Positions 8,117 through 18,200 of a DNA stretch of 64,000 bases are shown here, piece after piece. The stretch's first letter is position 1. Each line of letters opens with the position of its first letter. The DNA lies in contig JAHHIE010000010.1 in the NCBI GenBank assembly GCA_019358945.1, positions 61,336 through 125,335 on the forward strand, given 5' to 3'. The notes below the pieces were generated by a model. It worked only from the letters and a program-made list of their open reading frames with translations, searched no databases and was not told the DNA's origin. The stretch is from Stenomitos rutilans HA7619-LM2. Lineage in GTDB: Bacteria; Cyanobacteriota; Cyanobacteriia; Leptolyngbyales; Leptolyngbyaceae. A program made the translations under genes and the position numbers.

Positions 8117-9078
8117 CTTGAAACCTCCGTTGTTGATAATTCTGTTGATGACAATTCCGTTGGTGGTAACACAGCCAATGACAGGACCGACGCTTCATCA
8201 GGGCTTGTCCTTCCTAACCGTTGGGCTATCACGGCTTGACCTTGACTCAGCACCATTGCGATGAGAACGAGTCCGGCTCCAAGAAACCCGCGTGCTCCAA
8301 AGTGCTCTCCCAGAAGCCAGAACGAGAAGATGGCTGCAAAGACGGGTTCGAGCGTATAGAGCAGCGCTGTTTCATGCGCTGAAACCCACCGCTGCGCGAT
8401 CGCTTGTGTAATCGTGGTCATCGCCGTAACTACTAACCCCAGGTACAGGAGTGGTCCCCAATGAGAGGCGATCGCCTCCCATTCCATTACCATTGCAGGG
8501 GCTGCCCAGATGGTACTAACGCCAGCAACCAATACCAGTTGCACGGCTGACAAGGCCAACGGTGGATGACGCAGCGTAGCGGCTTCTAGCAACAGGATGT
8601 AAACGGCATAGCTCAAAGCACCACCCATGACCCAAAGATCGCCCAGGCTGAGTCCACCTCCTTCCCAGGACATGATCCCAATGCCTGCGATCGCCAGTCC
8701 CGCCGCAGAGATTGTCGTTCTTTCGAGCCAGCGACCCAGAAATAGCCCCAGTAAAGGCACTAAAATGACGTTCGAGCTCAGCACAAATGCGGCCCGACCC
8801 GCTGCGATCGTTTCAACGCCGATCGCGAGGGTAATGTAGGATGCTAGATAAGCAATTCCCAACAACGCACCATCACGTAAAAGTCGAGCGTTCATGCGTT
8901 GCAGCCAGGGCACAAAGACTAGCGCGGCCAGCAGAAAGCGAACGGCAGTCAGTACCATCGGTGAAAGGCTAACCACTGTTTCTTTAACGACCGGAAACGT
9001 CGTGCCCCAAATTAGGGTCGTTGCTACGAGCAGCAAGATGCCTCTGGTATGAAGAATGTTTGAATTTGTATTAGACAT
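8113..9078 (-). CDS. EamA/DMT-family transporter
   Basis: A 321-residue membrane protein with ten predicted helices arranged as two five-helix EamA halves. The opening ILLLVATTLIWGTTFPVVK is the characteristic first helix of drug/metabolite transporters, and the second half contains YTLEPVFAAIFSFWLLGE, the matching conserved motif before the last helices. The C-terminus is a Ser/Thr-rich tail (PTELSSTELSTTEVSR). Members export amino acids, metabolites or drugs; substrate is not readable. A LysR regulator is encoded divergently 135 bp away, the usual arrangement for a regulator controlling its neighbour exporter. Confidence 0.9.
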   Translation of the reverse strand: MSNTNSNILHTRGILLLVATTLIWGTTFPVVKETVVSLSPMVLTAVRFLLAALVFVPWLQRMNARLLRDGALLGIAYLASYITLAIGVETIAAGRAAFVLSSNVILVPLLGLFLGRWLERTTISAAGLAIAGIGIMSWEGGGLSLGDLWVMGGALSYAVYILLLEAATLRHPPLALSAVQLVLVAGVSTIWAAPAMVMEWEAIASHWGPLLYLGLVVTAMTTITQAIAQRWVSAHETALLYTLEPVFAAIFSFWLLGEHFGARGFLGAGLVLIAMVLSQGQAVIAQRLGRTSPDEASVLSLAVLPPTELSSTELSTTEVSR

Positions 9079-9212
9079 AACAGAAAGCAGCTTTGAACTG
9101 TCACTATTTGCTGGACTGTGCTTACTCTAATGGATTCGCTTTACATCAATCAAAAGACGGCTTTTATCACGTCCATGAACAAAATCGATGGAAATCTGAA
9201 GGATCTCTGTTT
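9079..9212. promoter_or_regulatory. divergent promoter region between EamA exporter and LysR regulator
   Basis: The 134 bases separate the two divergent start codons and must hold both promoters and, by family precedent, a LysR binding site. The open frame of the regulator extends upstream to 9093, but that extension (Cys, His and Asn-rich) does not look like LysR protein. No single operator could be picked with confidence. Confidence 0.4.
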
Positions 9213-10130
9213 ATGAATGCGAACCGTCAAGGTCAGATTAAATTGTCACAATTGCGTGCCCTGATTGCAGTGGCAGAGCGCGGTAATTTCGGTGAAGCGG
9301 CATTGCAGTTGGGGCTTTCACAGTCAGCCGTAAGCCACGCGATCGCCACGTTAGAAGAAATGCTCGGCGTAGTGCTGATTTCGCGGGGTCGTCATGGCGC
9401 GTCGCTCACGCCTGTGGGCGATCGGGTGCTTACCTATGCCCAGCAAATGATGCAGTCGCTAGATGGCATGCTCAAGGAAGCAAATGTGGCAAAAGGGTTG
9501 CAGGGTGGACAGGTGCGGATTGCCTCTTTTCGCAGTGTGGCGACCCACATCTTACCAGAGGCGATCGCGCAGTTCCGGCAGCGGTTTCCAGATATCACGG
9601 TACGTCTCACCGATCATGAAGACCTGCCCGAAGTTGAGCAAACGTTGCGCGAAGGACGCGCCGATATCGGCTTTACCTATTTGCCGACGAATGAAGATTT
9701 TGAAGTTTGGGAATTATTGCAAGATGAATTTGTGGCCTTATTTCCACCGACTTTTCAGCCCAAACAAACGCGCCTTACGTGGGAAGAACTCGCGCACCAT
9801 CCCATGATTATGCCGCCTGAAACGGATGCCACGATGCTGCAATTTCACACCCATTGCCTTAAATATGGTTGCACGTTGAATATTGCTTATCGGGTGAATA
9901 CTGATTCGACGATCGTCAGCATGGTGGCTCGCGGATTAGGTGCAGCCGTGCTCCCTCGCTTAGCGGCTGAACCAGTTCCCACGGGTGTGCAAATTCTTAG
10001 TTTGCCTGTACCTATCTACCGAGTGATTGGGGTTGCCGTGCTGGCCGATGCGCTACAAGTCCCCGCAGTCTATGCTTTTTTAGATATCTTGAAATGTAAG
10101 GATCTCTTGCCATCAAAGTCGATCGGATGA
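9213..10130 (+). CDS. LysR-family transcriptional regulator
   Basis: A 305-residue protein from the ATG at 9213, chosen because AAGGA lies ten bases upstream and because LysR proteins normally start shortly before the first helix (QIKLSQLRALIAVAERGN). The helix-turn-helix is LQLGLSQSAVSHAIATLEE (about residues 30-50), followed by LTPVGDRVLTYA. The effector domain begins GGQVRIASFRSVATHILP and ends with a typical GLGAAVLPRLA segment. The frame could extend to 9093 but that would add an atypical 40 residues. It probably controls the divergent EamA gene and itself; the ligand is unknown. Confidence 0.9.
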   Translation: MNANRQGQIKLSQLRALIAVAERGNFGEAALQLGLSQSAVSHAIATLEEMLGVVLISRGRHGASLTPVGDRVLTYAQQMMQSLDGMLKEANVAKGLQGGQVRIASFRSVATHILPEAIAQFRQRFPDITVRLTDHEDLPEVEQTLREGRADIGFTYLPTNEDFEVWELLQDEFVALFPPTFQPKQTRLTWEELAHHPMIMPPETDATMLQFHTHCLKYGCTLNIAYRVNTDSTIVSMVARGLGAAVLPRLAAEPVPTGVQILSLPVPIYRVIGVAVLADALQVPAVYAFLDILKCKDLLPSKSIG

Positions 10131-10158
10131 GCAAACGTGTGAAGTGTGCAAAAAGTTT

Positions 10159-10743
10159 TCATCGTGCCAACGGACTTCTGTTTTGTAAAGCTGAGTCAAT
10201 CGTTTGCTCGATTCTTTTCAATCTCGTTTCTACCCGCTTTGCGCTGGCAATCCAGAAGAGAATAGTTTTCTTGGTTGAGTTATTAAAGGTTTGAAAATTT
10301 TGATTAGCAATGTCACTCGCTTCTAACGCTTGCTTTAAATCAGACGGGATGATTAAGGCTTCAATATCATCTAACGTTACCCAGGAGCCATCCTGCTTAG
10401 CAATGTTGATCTTTTGAAGACCTACATCATTCATTAATCCGGTTTGAGTGAGTTCTTCAATATATTGTTTATTTAATTTTGACCATACGCTGCCCAGTTT
10501 ACGGGGCGTAAAAATCTGCTTATAACGCTCTTCATCGAGCGACTTGACTTTACTGTCAATCCAGCCAAAACATAATGCTTCTTTGACGGCTTCGCTGTAT
10601 TGAACACTCGGTTTATCACTTTTCACTTTGTAATAAACCAGCCATACGCCAAGCGATGTGACATGATTTTGGATTAACCATTCGCGCCATGCTTGACGAT
10701 CGCTAGCATAAACGGTTTCAAGCTGGTCTTCAAACTTTTCCAT
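10159..10743 (-). CDS. YdeI/OmpD-associated-like protein
   Basis: A 194-residue soluble protein from the second in-frame ATG; an ATG five codons earlier (10758) is possible and neither has a good ribosome site. The N-terminal domain contains WREWLIQNH, GVWLVYYK and the hallmark EAVKEALCFGWIDSKVKS, followed by FTPRKLGSVWSKLN, which together identify the YdeI/OmpD-associated family. The C-terminal half carries the second family motif (IPSDLKQALE ... FWIASAKR). Members have been linked to stress or bacteriocin tolerance, but the biochemical role is not established. It is convergent with the LysR gene. Confidence 0.8.
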   Translation of the reverse strand: MEKFEDQLETVYASDRQAWREWLIQNHVTSLGVWLVYYKVKSDKPSVQYSEAVKEALCFGWIDSKVKSLDEERYKQIFTPRKLGSVWSKLNKQYIEELTQTGLMNDVGLQKINIAKQDGSWVTLDDIEALIIPSDLKQALEASDIANQNFQTFNNSTKKTILFWIASAKRVETRLKRIEQTIDSALQNRSPLAR

Positions 10744-10931
10744 CACAGAACATTGCACAAAGCCGACTGCTAAAACGTTAACAGATCGAGGACGGGCAAC
10801 GTCTTCAGTGAGGATGAAAGCAATGTGTCAAATCGCTTACGCGCTCTGGCGATGCAATCCTCGGTGTACGTAAGATTGAGCTAACAGGTGAAGAAAATCT
10901 CTTCAATCACGGCTTTAAGTGATCGCTCAAC

Positions 10932-11147
10932 TTATGGTTCGTCTTCAGGTTCGGCTAACAGATCATCGCGCAAATCTTCGGGACGATCGAGCATTTCGGG
11001 TGCAACCGCAGGATTTTCAATAATTTCTCTAGGGGTGCCCGTGTAGCCACCCTTAGAAACTAGCTCTAGCGGGTCAAACAGCCCTTCTTCCTTAAGCTTT
11101 TCGGCTTGCGTCTCATGTGGTGGAGTCTTTTCCGTGGGGTCGCTCAT
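10932..11147 (-). CDS. small acidic cyanobacterial protein of unknown function
   Basis: A 71-residue protein starting MSDPTEKTPPHETQAEKLK; an upstream ATG at 11168 would add MFYKYST. It is rich in Glu, Asp and Pro, with a central EEGLFDPLELVSKGGYTGTP and an acidic end (LLAEPEDEP), and looks largely unstructured. No membrane segment or catalytic motif is visible. It lies 133 bp upstream of the lysS stop on the same strand direction as its neighbours, with no evidence of an operon. Confidence 0.5.
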   Translation of the reverse strand: MSDPTEKTPPHETQAEKLKEEGLFDPLELVSKGGYTGTPREIIENPAVAPEMLDRPEDLRDDLLAEPEDEP

Positions 11148-11300
11148 CGTTGAATACTTGTAAAACATAGTATCAAGCTTAGAGTGACCCGCTTCAGCCA
11201 GTGACTACCGCAAGGACGAACTCGACCTTGATAAAAACTCTACTTTTGAAGCAGGCTCTTTTGAAACAGATCAGTCTGAAATCGACCCTTTTGAGATAAA

Positions 11301-12851
11301 TTACTCATCTGCATCAGCCTTTTCTGGCTTCAGGAGTGGGAAGGCGATCGCATCGCGGATACTGGCGCAATCGGTCAGCAGCATCACCAGGCGATCGATC
11401 CCAATCCCTAAACCGCCTGTGGGAGGCATCCCGTATTCCAGCGCTGTGATGAAGTCTTCGTCCACGCCGTGCGCTTCCAGATCGCCAGCGGCTTTGCGTT
11501 CAGCCTGGGCTTCCAAGCGATCGCGCTGTTCCACTGGATCGGTCAACTCTGAGAAGCTGTTGGCAGTTTCGCGCCCAACGGCAAACAGCTCAAACCGTTC
11601 CACTAATCCGGGTTGGGAACGGTGAGGCTTGGCTAAAGGCGAAATTTCTACGGGGTAATCCATCACGAAGGTGGGTTGAATCAGCGTGGTCTCCACTTTT
11701 TGCTCAAAGGCCTCGTTGAGCAGCTTGCTGATCGACGTAGCATCATCAATTTCTGTGATGCCTGCCTTTATTGCTGCTGCTTTCGCCTTTTCAAGAGTAG
11801 TGAACTGGCTGAAGTCAAGACCTGTTTTCTCTTTGACTGCTTCATTCATCGTCACTCTACGCCAAGGTGGAGATAGGTCGATCGCCGTGCCCTGATAGGT
11901 AATTTGTAGCGTTCCCAGGACTTCCTGCGCGGCATAGACGATGATCGCTTCGGTCAACGCCATCATGTCGTGATAGTCCGCGTAGGCTTGATAAATTTCG
12001 ATCGTGGTGAATTCGGGGTTGTGTCGGGTCGAAACGCCTTCATTACGAAAGATCCGCCCCAGTTCAAACACCTTTTCAAACCCGCCCACAATCAGCCGTT
12101 TCAGGTGAAGCTCTGTGGCAATCCGCAGAAAGAGCGGCATTTCCAGCGTGTTGTGATAGGTCGTGAAGGGACGCGCATCGGCTCCTCCGGCTTCCGTTTG
12201 CAGCACGGGCGTTTCGATTTCGATAAAGCCTTGCTGATCCAAATAGCGACGAATGGCTGCTGTGATGAGCGCTCGACGACGAAACGTTTCGCGCACATCA
12301 GGGTTCACGATTAAATCCACATAGCGCTGGCGGTAGCGCTTCGCCACATCGGTTAAACCATGCCATTTGTCCGGCAAGGGCAGGAGAGATTTAGTCAGCA
12401 TGGCGTATTCGCTGACGTAGACCGACAGTTCGCCCTTTTCGGTGCGCTTGATGGTGCCTTTTGCGCCAAGGATATCCCCCACATCAGTCAATTGCTTTAA
12501 TTGATTGAAAGCATCGGGCGTATCTGGCATTCCTGCCTCAATGCGGGCTTTTTCAAGGTAAAGCTGAATGGTGCCCGTTTCGTCCTGCACATTGAAGAAG
12601 GCGAGTTTGCCAAACACCCGACGCGCCAGAATGCGTCCCGCGATCGCCACCTCAACCTGCACTTCTTCACCGCTAGGTAAGTCGGCGTATTTCGACTGCA
12701 AATCAGCCGTATGGTGCGTCATCTCCCACCGATAAGCGTAGGGATTTTGTCCTGCCTGTTTCAGTTGCCCTACCTTCTCCAGCCGAGTTGCACGAATTTC
12801 TTCCAGGCTTGATTTACTTTGTTCGTTCGGTTGAGAGCGATCGGAGGACAT
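11301..12851 (-). CDS. lysS: lysyl-tRNA synthetase, class II
   Basis: A 516-residue enzyme charging tRNA-Lys with lysine. The N-terminal OB-fold anticodon domain is seen in [20 protein letters not shown] followed by [15 protein letters not shown]. The catalytic core carries class II motif 1 ([20 protein letters not shown]), motif 2 ([18 protein letters not shown], with the flipping-loop Arg) and motif 3 ([16 protein letters not shown]). Length is normal for bacterial LysS. Its start lies 314 bp from the next upstream gene, so it has its own promoter. Nothing irregular is seen. Confidence 0.97.
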   Translation of the reverse strand: MSSDRSQPNEQSKSSLEEIRATRLEKVGQLKQAGQNPYAYRWEMTHHTADLQSKYADLPSGEEVQVEVAIAGRILARRVFGKLAFFNVQDETGTIQLYLEKARIEAGMPDTPDAFNQLKQLTDVGDILGAKGTIKRTEKGELSVYVSEYAMLTKSLLPLPDKWHGLTDVAKRYRQRYVDLIVNPDVRETFRRRALITAAIRRYLDQQGFIEIETPVLQTEAGGADARPFTTYHNTLEMPLFLRIATELHLKRLIVGGFEKVFELGRIFRNEGVSTRHNPEFTTIEIYQAYADYHDMMALTEAIIVYAAQEVLGTLQITYQGTAIDLSPPWRRVTMNEAVKEKTGLDFSQFTTLEKAKAAAIKAGITEIDDATSISKLLNEAFEQKVETTLIQPTFVMDYPVEISPLAKPHRSQPGLVERFELFAVGRETANSFSELTDPVEQRDRLEAQAERKAAGDLEAHGVDEDFITALEYGMPPTGGLGIGIDRLVMLLTDCASIRDAIAFPLLKPEKADADE

Positions 12852-13252
12852 AGAACTTCTTTGAGAAAGGATGCAGCATGAAGACGATGGTACTAATCGT
12901 ACCTACCACGCCAATGGCAAACTCAATTATAGGAAGGAATTGCCGCGACCATCACAGTGGTTAGCGCGATCGCGAAAAAGATTGTTTGTGAAAGTCGGGG
13001 TTAGGGAGCAGCGGTCAGCGGTCAGCATGGGAACTTAAAGCTGAAAGCTAAATCAGAATCATCTTCACAAATCAAAATTGCTTCGGTTCTGCGTTAGAGC
13101 CTTCAAAGCCAGTTATTCTCGGCGATCGAGCGCCATCCCCACCGGAAGCAACTGGGAAGCTCGCTATGATAATGCCATCAGGGAGGCAAAAACTTGAATT
13201 TCGTGGTGCGCCGCACAGGCCCGCTTGCAGTCAACGGAAACACAAGAGTGAC
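12852..13252. other. intergenic region upstream of lysS and the secreted glycosidase-like gene
   Basis: About 300-400 bases without a convincing gene. It contains a CAGCGGTCAGCGGTCAGC simple repeat near 13011-13026 and a HIP1-like GCGATCGC near 12967, and must hold the lysS promoter and that of the next plus-strand gene. An open frame runs from 13166 into the downstream gene but its first 29 codons do not resemble a protein N-terminus. Confidence 0.5.
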
Positions 13253-14926
13253 GTGAAATTAGAAAGTCTTTCTAAGAATGGCATCAGTAGCCTTCTCCTG
13301 TTAGCAACGCTGTCGCAATGCAACGCTTTGCTAACGAATCCAGGCAAATCTTTGCCTCCAGAGGCTACCAGTTCCGTAAGTCATGCGGGGGCTGGCACTG
13401 CCCCTGATCCCAGGCACCCCAACGCCTCTTTGACTCTGGGCATCAACCTCTCCGGAATCGCTAGCTACAGTACAGAACTCCCTTTCGTCGATGTTTTTAA
13501 GACCTCACACACCTGGTTTTCTAATGCGGAGGGTGCGGGTTGGGCGCAAGGTGGCCCCTTAGCTCTGACCCCCAACGGTTGGGTAGCATCATTGCGATCA
13601 GGACAGTACGCCACAACGGGACTATTAGATAACGGTCGGCACTATCCCGCCGGAAACTACACGCTGCTTTACGATGGCGAAGGGAAATTAGATGTCACGG
13701 CAAACAGCGGCAAGGGACTCACGATCGTCAGCCAATCGCCCGGTCGTATGGTAGTTCAGGTCACACTGGAAGCGGATGGCGTGCAGCTCAACCTGCGATC
13801 GACCAATCCAGCCAACCCACTCCGCAACATCCGGTTCATCATGCCGGGACACGAGAAAACCTATCAGACTCAGCCGTTTAACCCGCAATTCCTCAAGGCG
13901 CTGGCTCCGTTCAAAATCATCCGCTTTATGGATTGGGCCGGAACCAACGGGTCTCAGCTTGCCAACTGGAGCGATCGCACGACCCCATCCTTTGAAACCC
14001 AAGCAGCAATGCATGGAGTCTCGCTGGAGTACATGATTCAGCTTGCCAATACCCTGCACGCCGATCCCTGGTTTACCATTCCCATTCGCGCCAATGATGA
14101 CTTTGTACGTCAGTTTGCCACCCTGGTACGCGACAAACTCGACCCGTCGCTGACCGTTCACATTGAATACTCGAACGAAGTCTGGAATTTTGGCTTTGAA
14201 CAGGCAACCTATGCCAAAGACCAGGGCGTGAAGCTAGGCTTAGACAAGGATCAATATCTGGCCGGGGCCAAGTATTACTCGCAGCGATCGGTCGAGATTT
14301 TCAAGATCTTTGAGACGGTGTTTGGTGGAACGAGTCGGCTCGATCGAGTCCTTGCAGCACAAGCAGTCAACACCTGGTCTGGTGATCAAATCCTGGCCTG
14401 GAAAGATGCGTCTAAACAGGCCGATTCCTACGCGATCGCCCCCTACTTCGACGGACGAGACACATTGTTGAATGCTGATAAGGCGGCTCAAATTGCACAA
14501 ATGTCGCAAGATCAGGTACTCGACATTCTGCAAGCCGACATTCGCGGTCCCATTAAAGACCATATCGTAGCATCAGCGAATCTAGCCCGTAAGTATGGGC
14601 TAACGCTCAGAGCTTATGAAGGCGGACAGCAACTCACAAGCTTTCAGTTTGGCAGCAATGAGCCTCAAATCACCAAGCTGTATTCAGAGGTCAACCGCAA
14701 CCCTCGCATGGGCAACCTGTACACCGAATATCTCAACAACTGGAAAGCAGCAGGCGGTAGTTCGTTTAATCATTTCAGCGATATTGGCACACCCAGTAAA
14801 TACGGCATGTGGGGCGCGCTGGAATACTTAGGACAAGATTTGAAAACTGCTCCTAAATACCAGGCATTGCTGCGGTACATCCAGGACAACCCCACTGCTA
14901 AGTACGAAGTGCAAAATCGGGATTAG
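13253..14926 (+). CDS. exported glycoside-hydrolase-like (TIM-barrel) protein
   Basis: Read from GTG 13253, the N-terminus (KLESLSKNGISSLLLLATL followed by SQC) resembles a signal peptide, possibly of a lipoprotein although Gln before Cys is unusual. Residues about 60-200 form a beta-rich domain (YSTELPFVDVFKTSHTW, YPAGNYTLLYDGEGKL). From FIMPGHE on, the text resembles a clan-A glycosidase barrel: FKIIRFMDWAGTN, WFTIPIRANDDF and HIEYSNEVWNFGF, where Glu in SNEVWN is a likely acid/base. ATG 13166 is an alternative start. The family was not identified precisely; cellulose- or polysaccharide-related activity is inference. Both flanks are repeat-rich intergenic DNA, so it stands alone. Confidence 0.65.
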   Translation: MKLESLSKNGISSLLLLATLSQCNALLTNPGKSLPPEATSSVSHAGAGTAPDPRHPNASLTLGINLSGIASYSTELPFVDVFKTSHTWFSNAEGAGWAQGGPLALTPNGWVASLRSGQYATTGLLDNGRHYPAGNYTLLYDGEGKLDVTANSGKGLTIVSQSPGRMVVQVTLEADGVQLNLRSTNPANPLRNIRFIMPGHEKTYQTQPFNPQFLKALAPFKIIRFMDWAGTNGSQLANWSDRTTPSFETQAAMHGVSLEYMIQLANTLHADPWFTIPIRANDDFVRQFATLVRDKLDPSLTVHIEYSNEVWNFGFEQATYAKDQGVKLGLDKDQYLAGAKYYSQRSVEIFKIFETVFGGTSRLDRVLAAQAVNTWSGDQILAWKDASKQADSYAIAPYFDGRDTLLNADKAAQIAQMSQDQVLDILQADIRGPIKDHIVASANLARKYGLTLRAYEGGQQLTSFQFGSNEPQITKLYSEVNRNPRMGNLYTEYLNNWKAAGGSSFNHFSDIGTPSKYGMWGALEYLGQDLKTAPKYQALLRYIQDNPTAKYEVQNRD

Positions 14927-14929
14927 CGT

Positions 14930-15065
14930 TCAGCGTTCAGCGTTCAGCTTTAAATTCCAGACTGACCGCTAAAGCAGTTGTTGGTTGTATAGCCCGTTGG
15001 GCATTCAAGAAAAGTAGTTGGTTGTTAGAAGAACCGCTAATAGCTGACCGCTGATAGCTGACTGC
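14930..15065. repeat. simple-sequence region with GCGTTCA-type tandem repeats
   Basis: Just after the glycosidase-like stop, AGCGTTCAGCGTTCAGCGTT is repeated, followed by CTGACCGCT and GCTGACCGCTGATAGCTGAC motifs. These are members of the TCAGC-type short repeats found in many cyanobacterial intergenic regions and elsewhere in this window (near 13015, 22530-22640). Confidence 0.7.
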
Positions 15066-15225
15066 TGCCCACCAACCTGTTGTGGCAAAAAGTTTGCACA
15101 ATAGAATAAGTTGCACCGATCGCAGTGCCTGCTGAGAAATTGTGCTGGTCAGTGCCTTACAGCCGATCGTGATGTCACAATTGGTTGGTAGCACAACCGA
15201 TATCCAGTGTTGAGTTAAATTCCAG

Positions 15226-18200
15226 ATGAACAGCCCCTTCCTCGATCGCCTGCACCACCCGGATCGCCCCGTCATTGTGTTTGATGGCGCGATGGGCACC
15301 TCACTGCAAACGCAAAACCTCACCGCAGAGGACTTTGGTGGCGCAGAGTACGAAGGCTGCAACGAATATCTGGTGTTTACCAAGCCCGAAGCCGTGGCGA
15401 AAGTGCATCGCGAGTTTCTGGCAGCGGGTGCCGATGTCATTGAAACGGATACCTTTGGTGCCACGTCGATCGTCCTGGCAGAATACGATCTCGCGGATCA
15501 GGCGTATGCCCTCAATAAAGCCGCTGCCGAGTTAGCCAAACAGGTCGCTGCTGAATTTTTCAATCCAGAGAAACCCCGCTTTGTGGCTGGCTCGCTCGGC
15601 CCTACAACCAAACTTCCCACACTGGGACACATTGACTACGACACCATGAAAGCCACGTTTGCGGAACAGGCAGAAGGCTTGTATGACGGTGGTGTGGATC
15701 TGTTTCTGGTCGAAACCGCACAGGATGTGTTGCAGATTAAGGCCGCGCTAAGTGGGATTGAGGAAGTTTTTGCAAAGAAGGGCGATCGCAGACCGCTGAT
15801 GGTCTCTGTGACGATGGAACTACAGGGCACCATGCTCGTTGGCTCCGATGTCACGGCAATGCTGAGCATCCTGGAACCCTTTCCCATTGATATTCTGGGG
15901 CTGAACTGCGCGACTGGCCCCGATCGCATGGCAGACCACATCCGCTACCTCTCTGCCAATTCGCCCTTCGTCATCTCCTGCATCCCCAACGCAGGCATTC
16001 CCGAAAACATTGGCGGTCACGCCCACTACAAGCTGACCCCAATGGAACTCCGCATGTCGCTCATGCACTTCGTCGAAGATCTCGGTGTGCAGGTCATCGG
16101 TGGCTGCTGCGGCACCCGTCCCGATCACATTCAGCAGCTAGCGGAACTTGCACCCACATTAACGCCGAAGGAACGATCTGTGAGGGGAGACACGGGGACA
16201 CGGGGACACGGAGACACGGAGACAACCATCTCCCCATCTCTCCATCTCCCCATCCCCCCATCCCCCCGTCCTCTCCTCAGCTATACCCCCTCTGCTGCCT
16301 CCATCTACAGCGCCCAGCCCTACGACCAGGACAACTCCTTCCTCATCATCGGGGAACGACTGAATGCTAGCGGTTCCAAGAAGTGTCGTGACTTGTTGAA
16401 TGCAGAAGATTGGGATGGGTTAGTGTCGCTTGCAAAGGAGCAGGTGCGAGAAGGCGCACACATTCTGGATGTGAACGTGGATTACGTTGGTCGTGATGGC
16501 GTGCGGGATATGCACGAACTCGTGTCACGCCTCGTCACGAACGTCACGCTACCGCTGATGCTCGACTCCACCGAATGGGAAAAGATGGAAGCGGGGTTGA
16601 AGGTGGCGGGTGGTAAGTGCTTGCTGAACTCCACCAACTATGAAGATGGCGAAGTACGCTTTCTCAAAGTGCTGGAGTTAGCGAAACAGTACGGTGCAGG
16701 GGTTGTCGTCGGCACGATCAACGAAGATGGGATGGCACGTACCGCTGAGAAAAAGTTTGCGATCGCCCAACGCGCCTATCGTCAAGCTCTGGAATTTGGC
16801 ATTCCCGCCCACGAAATCTTCTTCGATCCGCTGGCACTACCCATTTCCACGGGGATTGAAGAAGACCGAGCCAATGGACGCGCCACAATCGAAGCGATGC
16901 GCCAAATGCGCGCCCAGCTTCCCGGTTGCCACATGCTGCTGGGTGTGTCCAACATTTCCTTCGGCTTGAGTCCCGCTGCGCGGATTGTGCTGAACTCCAT
17001 GTTTCTGCACGAAGCGACTGAGGCAGGGATGGATGCGGCGATCGTCAGCGCCAGCAAAATCCTCCCTTTAGCCAAAATTGATCCCGCCCATCAAATTGTT
17101 TGCCTTGACCTGATTTACGATCGGCGACGCTTTGATGGCGATGTGTGCATTTACGATCCGCTTACCGAACTGACTACCCTGTTTGAAGGAGTATCGGCAA
17201 AAGACGCGCGAGCCTCTCGCACCGCCACTGCAGATTTACCGCTCGAAGAACAGCTCAAGCAACACATCATCGACGGTGAACGCATTGGAATGGAGGATTT
17301 GCTCAAGCAAGCAATGGAAACTTACCCACCGCTCCACATCATCAACACCTTCTTACTGGATGGCATGAAAGTGGTGGGTGAACTGTTCGGCTCTGGTCAG
17401 ATGCAGTTACCCTTCGTGCTGCAATCTGCCGAAACCATGAAAGCCGCCGTTGCCTTCCTGGAACCCTTCATGGAAAAAGAAGACTCCGGGCAGGCGAAAG
17501 GCACCTTCGTCATTGCCACTGTCAAAGGTGACGTACACGACATTGGGAAGAATCTAGTCGATATCATCCTGTCCAACAATGGCTACCGCGTCATTAATCT
17601 GGGCATCAAGCAGCCCGTCGATGCCATCATCGAAGCCTACGAGCAGCACAAGCCTGACTGCATTGCCATGAGCGGTTTGCTGGTGAAATCGACGGCGTTT
17701 ATGAAAGAAAATCTGCACGTCTTCAACGATCGTGGCATCACAGTCCCCGTCATCCTCGGTGGTGCAGCCCTCACGCCCAAATTTGTCCACGAAGATTGCC
17801 AGAACGCTTACCACGGTCGGGTTGTTTACGGCAAAGATGCCTTCTCCGACCTGCACTTCATGGATAAGCTGATGCCCGCCAAAGCAGCGGGAGAGTGGGA
17901 TAACGTGAAGGGATTTTTAGGAGAAGAGGCAGACGGCAGAGGGCAGAGGGCAGAAGGAGCAGAGGGAGCAGAGGAAGCAGGGGAGGCAATTCAAAACTCA
18001 GAACTCGACATTACTCCTTCGGAGTCGCTACGCGACCAAAACTCTCCTTCCACCCCACCCCACACTTCCACCGTCGAAGACACCCACCGTTCCGACGCGA
18101 TCGCTGCCGGTACTCCCCGTCCGACACCACCCTTCTGGGGTACCAAAATCCTCCAACTTGCGGATATTCCCTGGGACGAGCTTTTCTGGTATCTCGACCT

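Noticed and set aside
10786..10922. Plus-strand fragment ending GVRKIELTGEENLFNHGFK before a stop
   Set aside because: It reads like a protein end but is preceded by a stop within about 35 codons, has no start and no recognised family; perhaps a gene remnant, perhaps chance.
14993..15225. Possible cobalamin or SAM riboswitch upstream of metH
   Set aside because: The spacer contains inverted words and TCAGC repeats but no recognisable B12-box, SAM or SAH riboswitch core; not enough to call.
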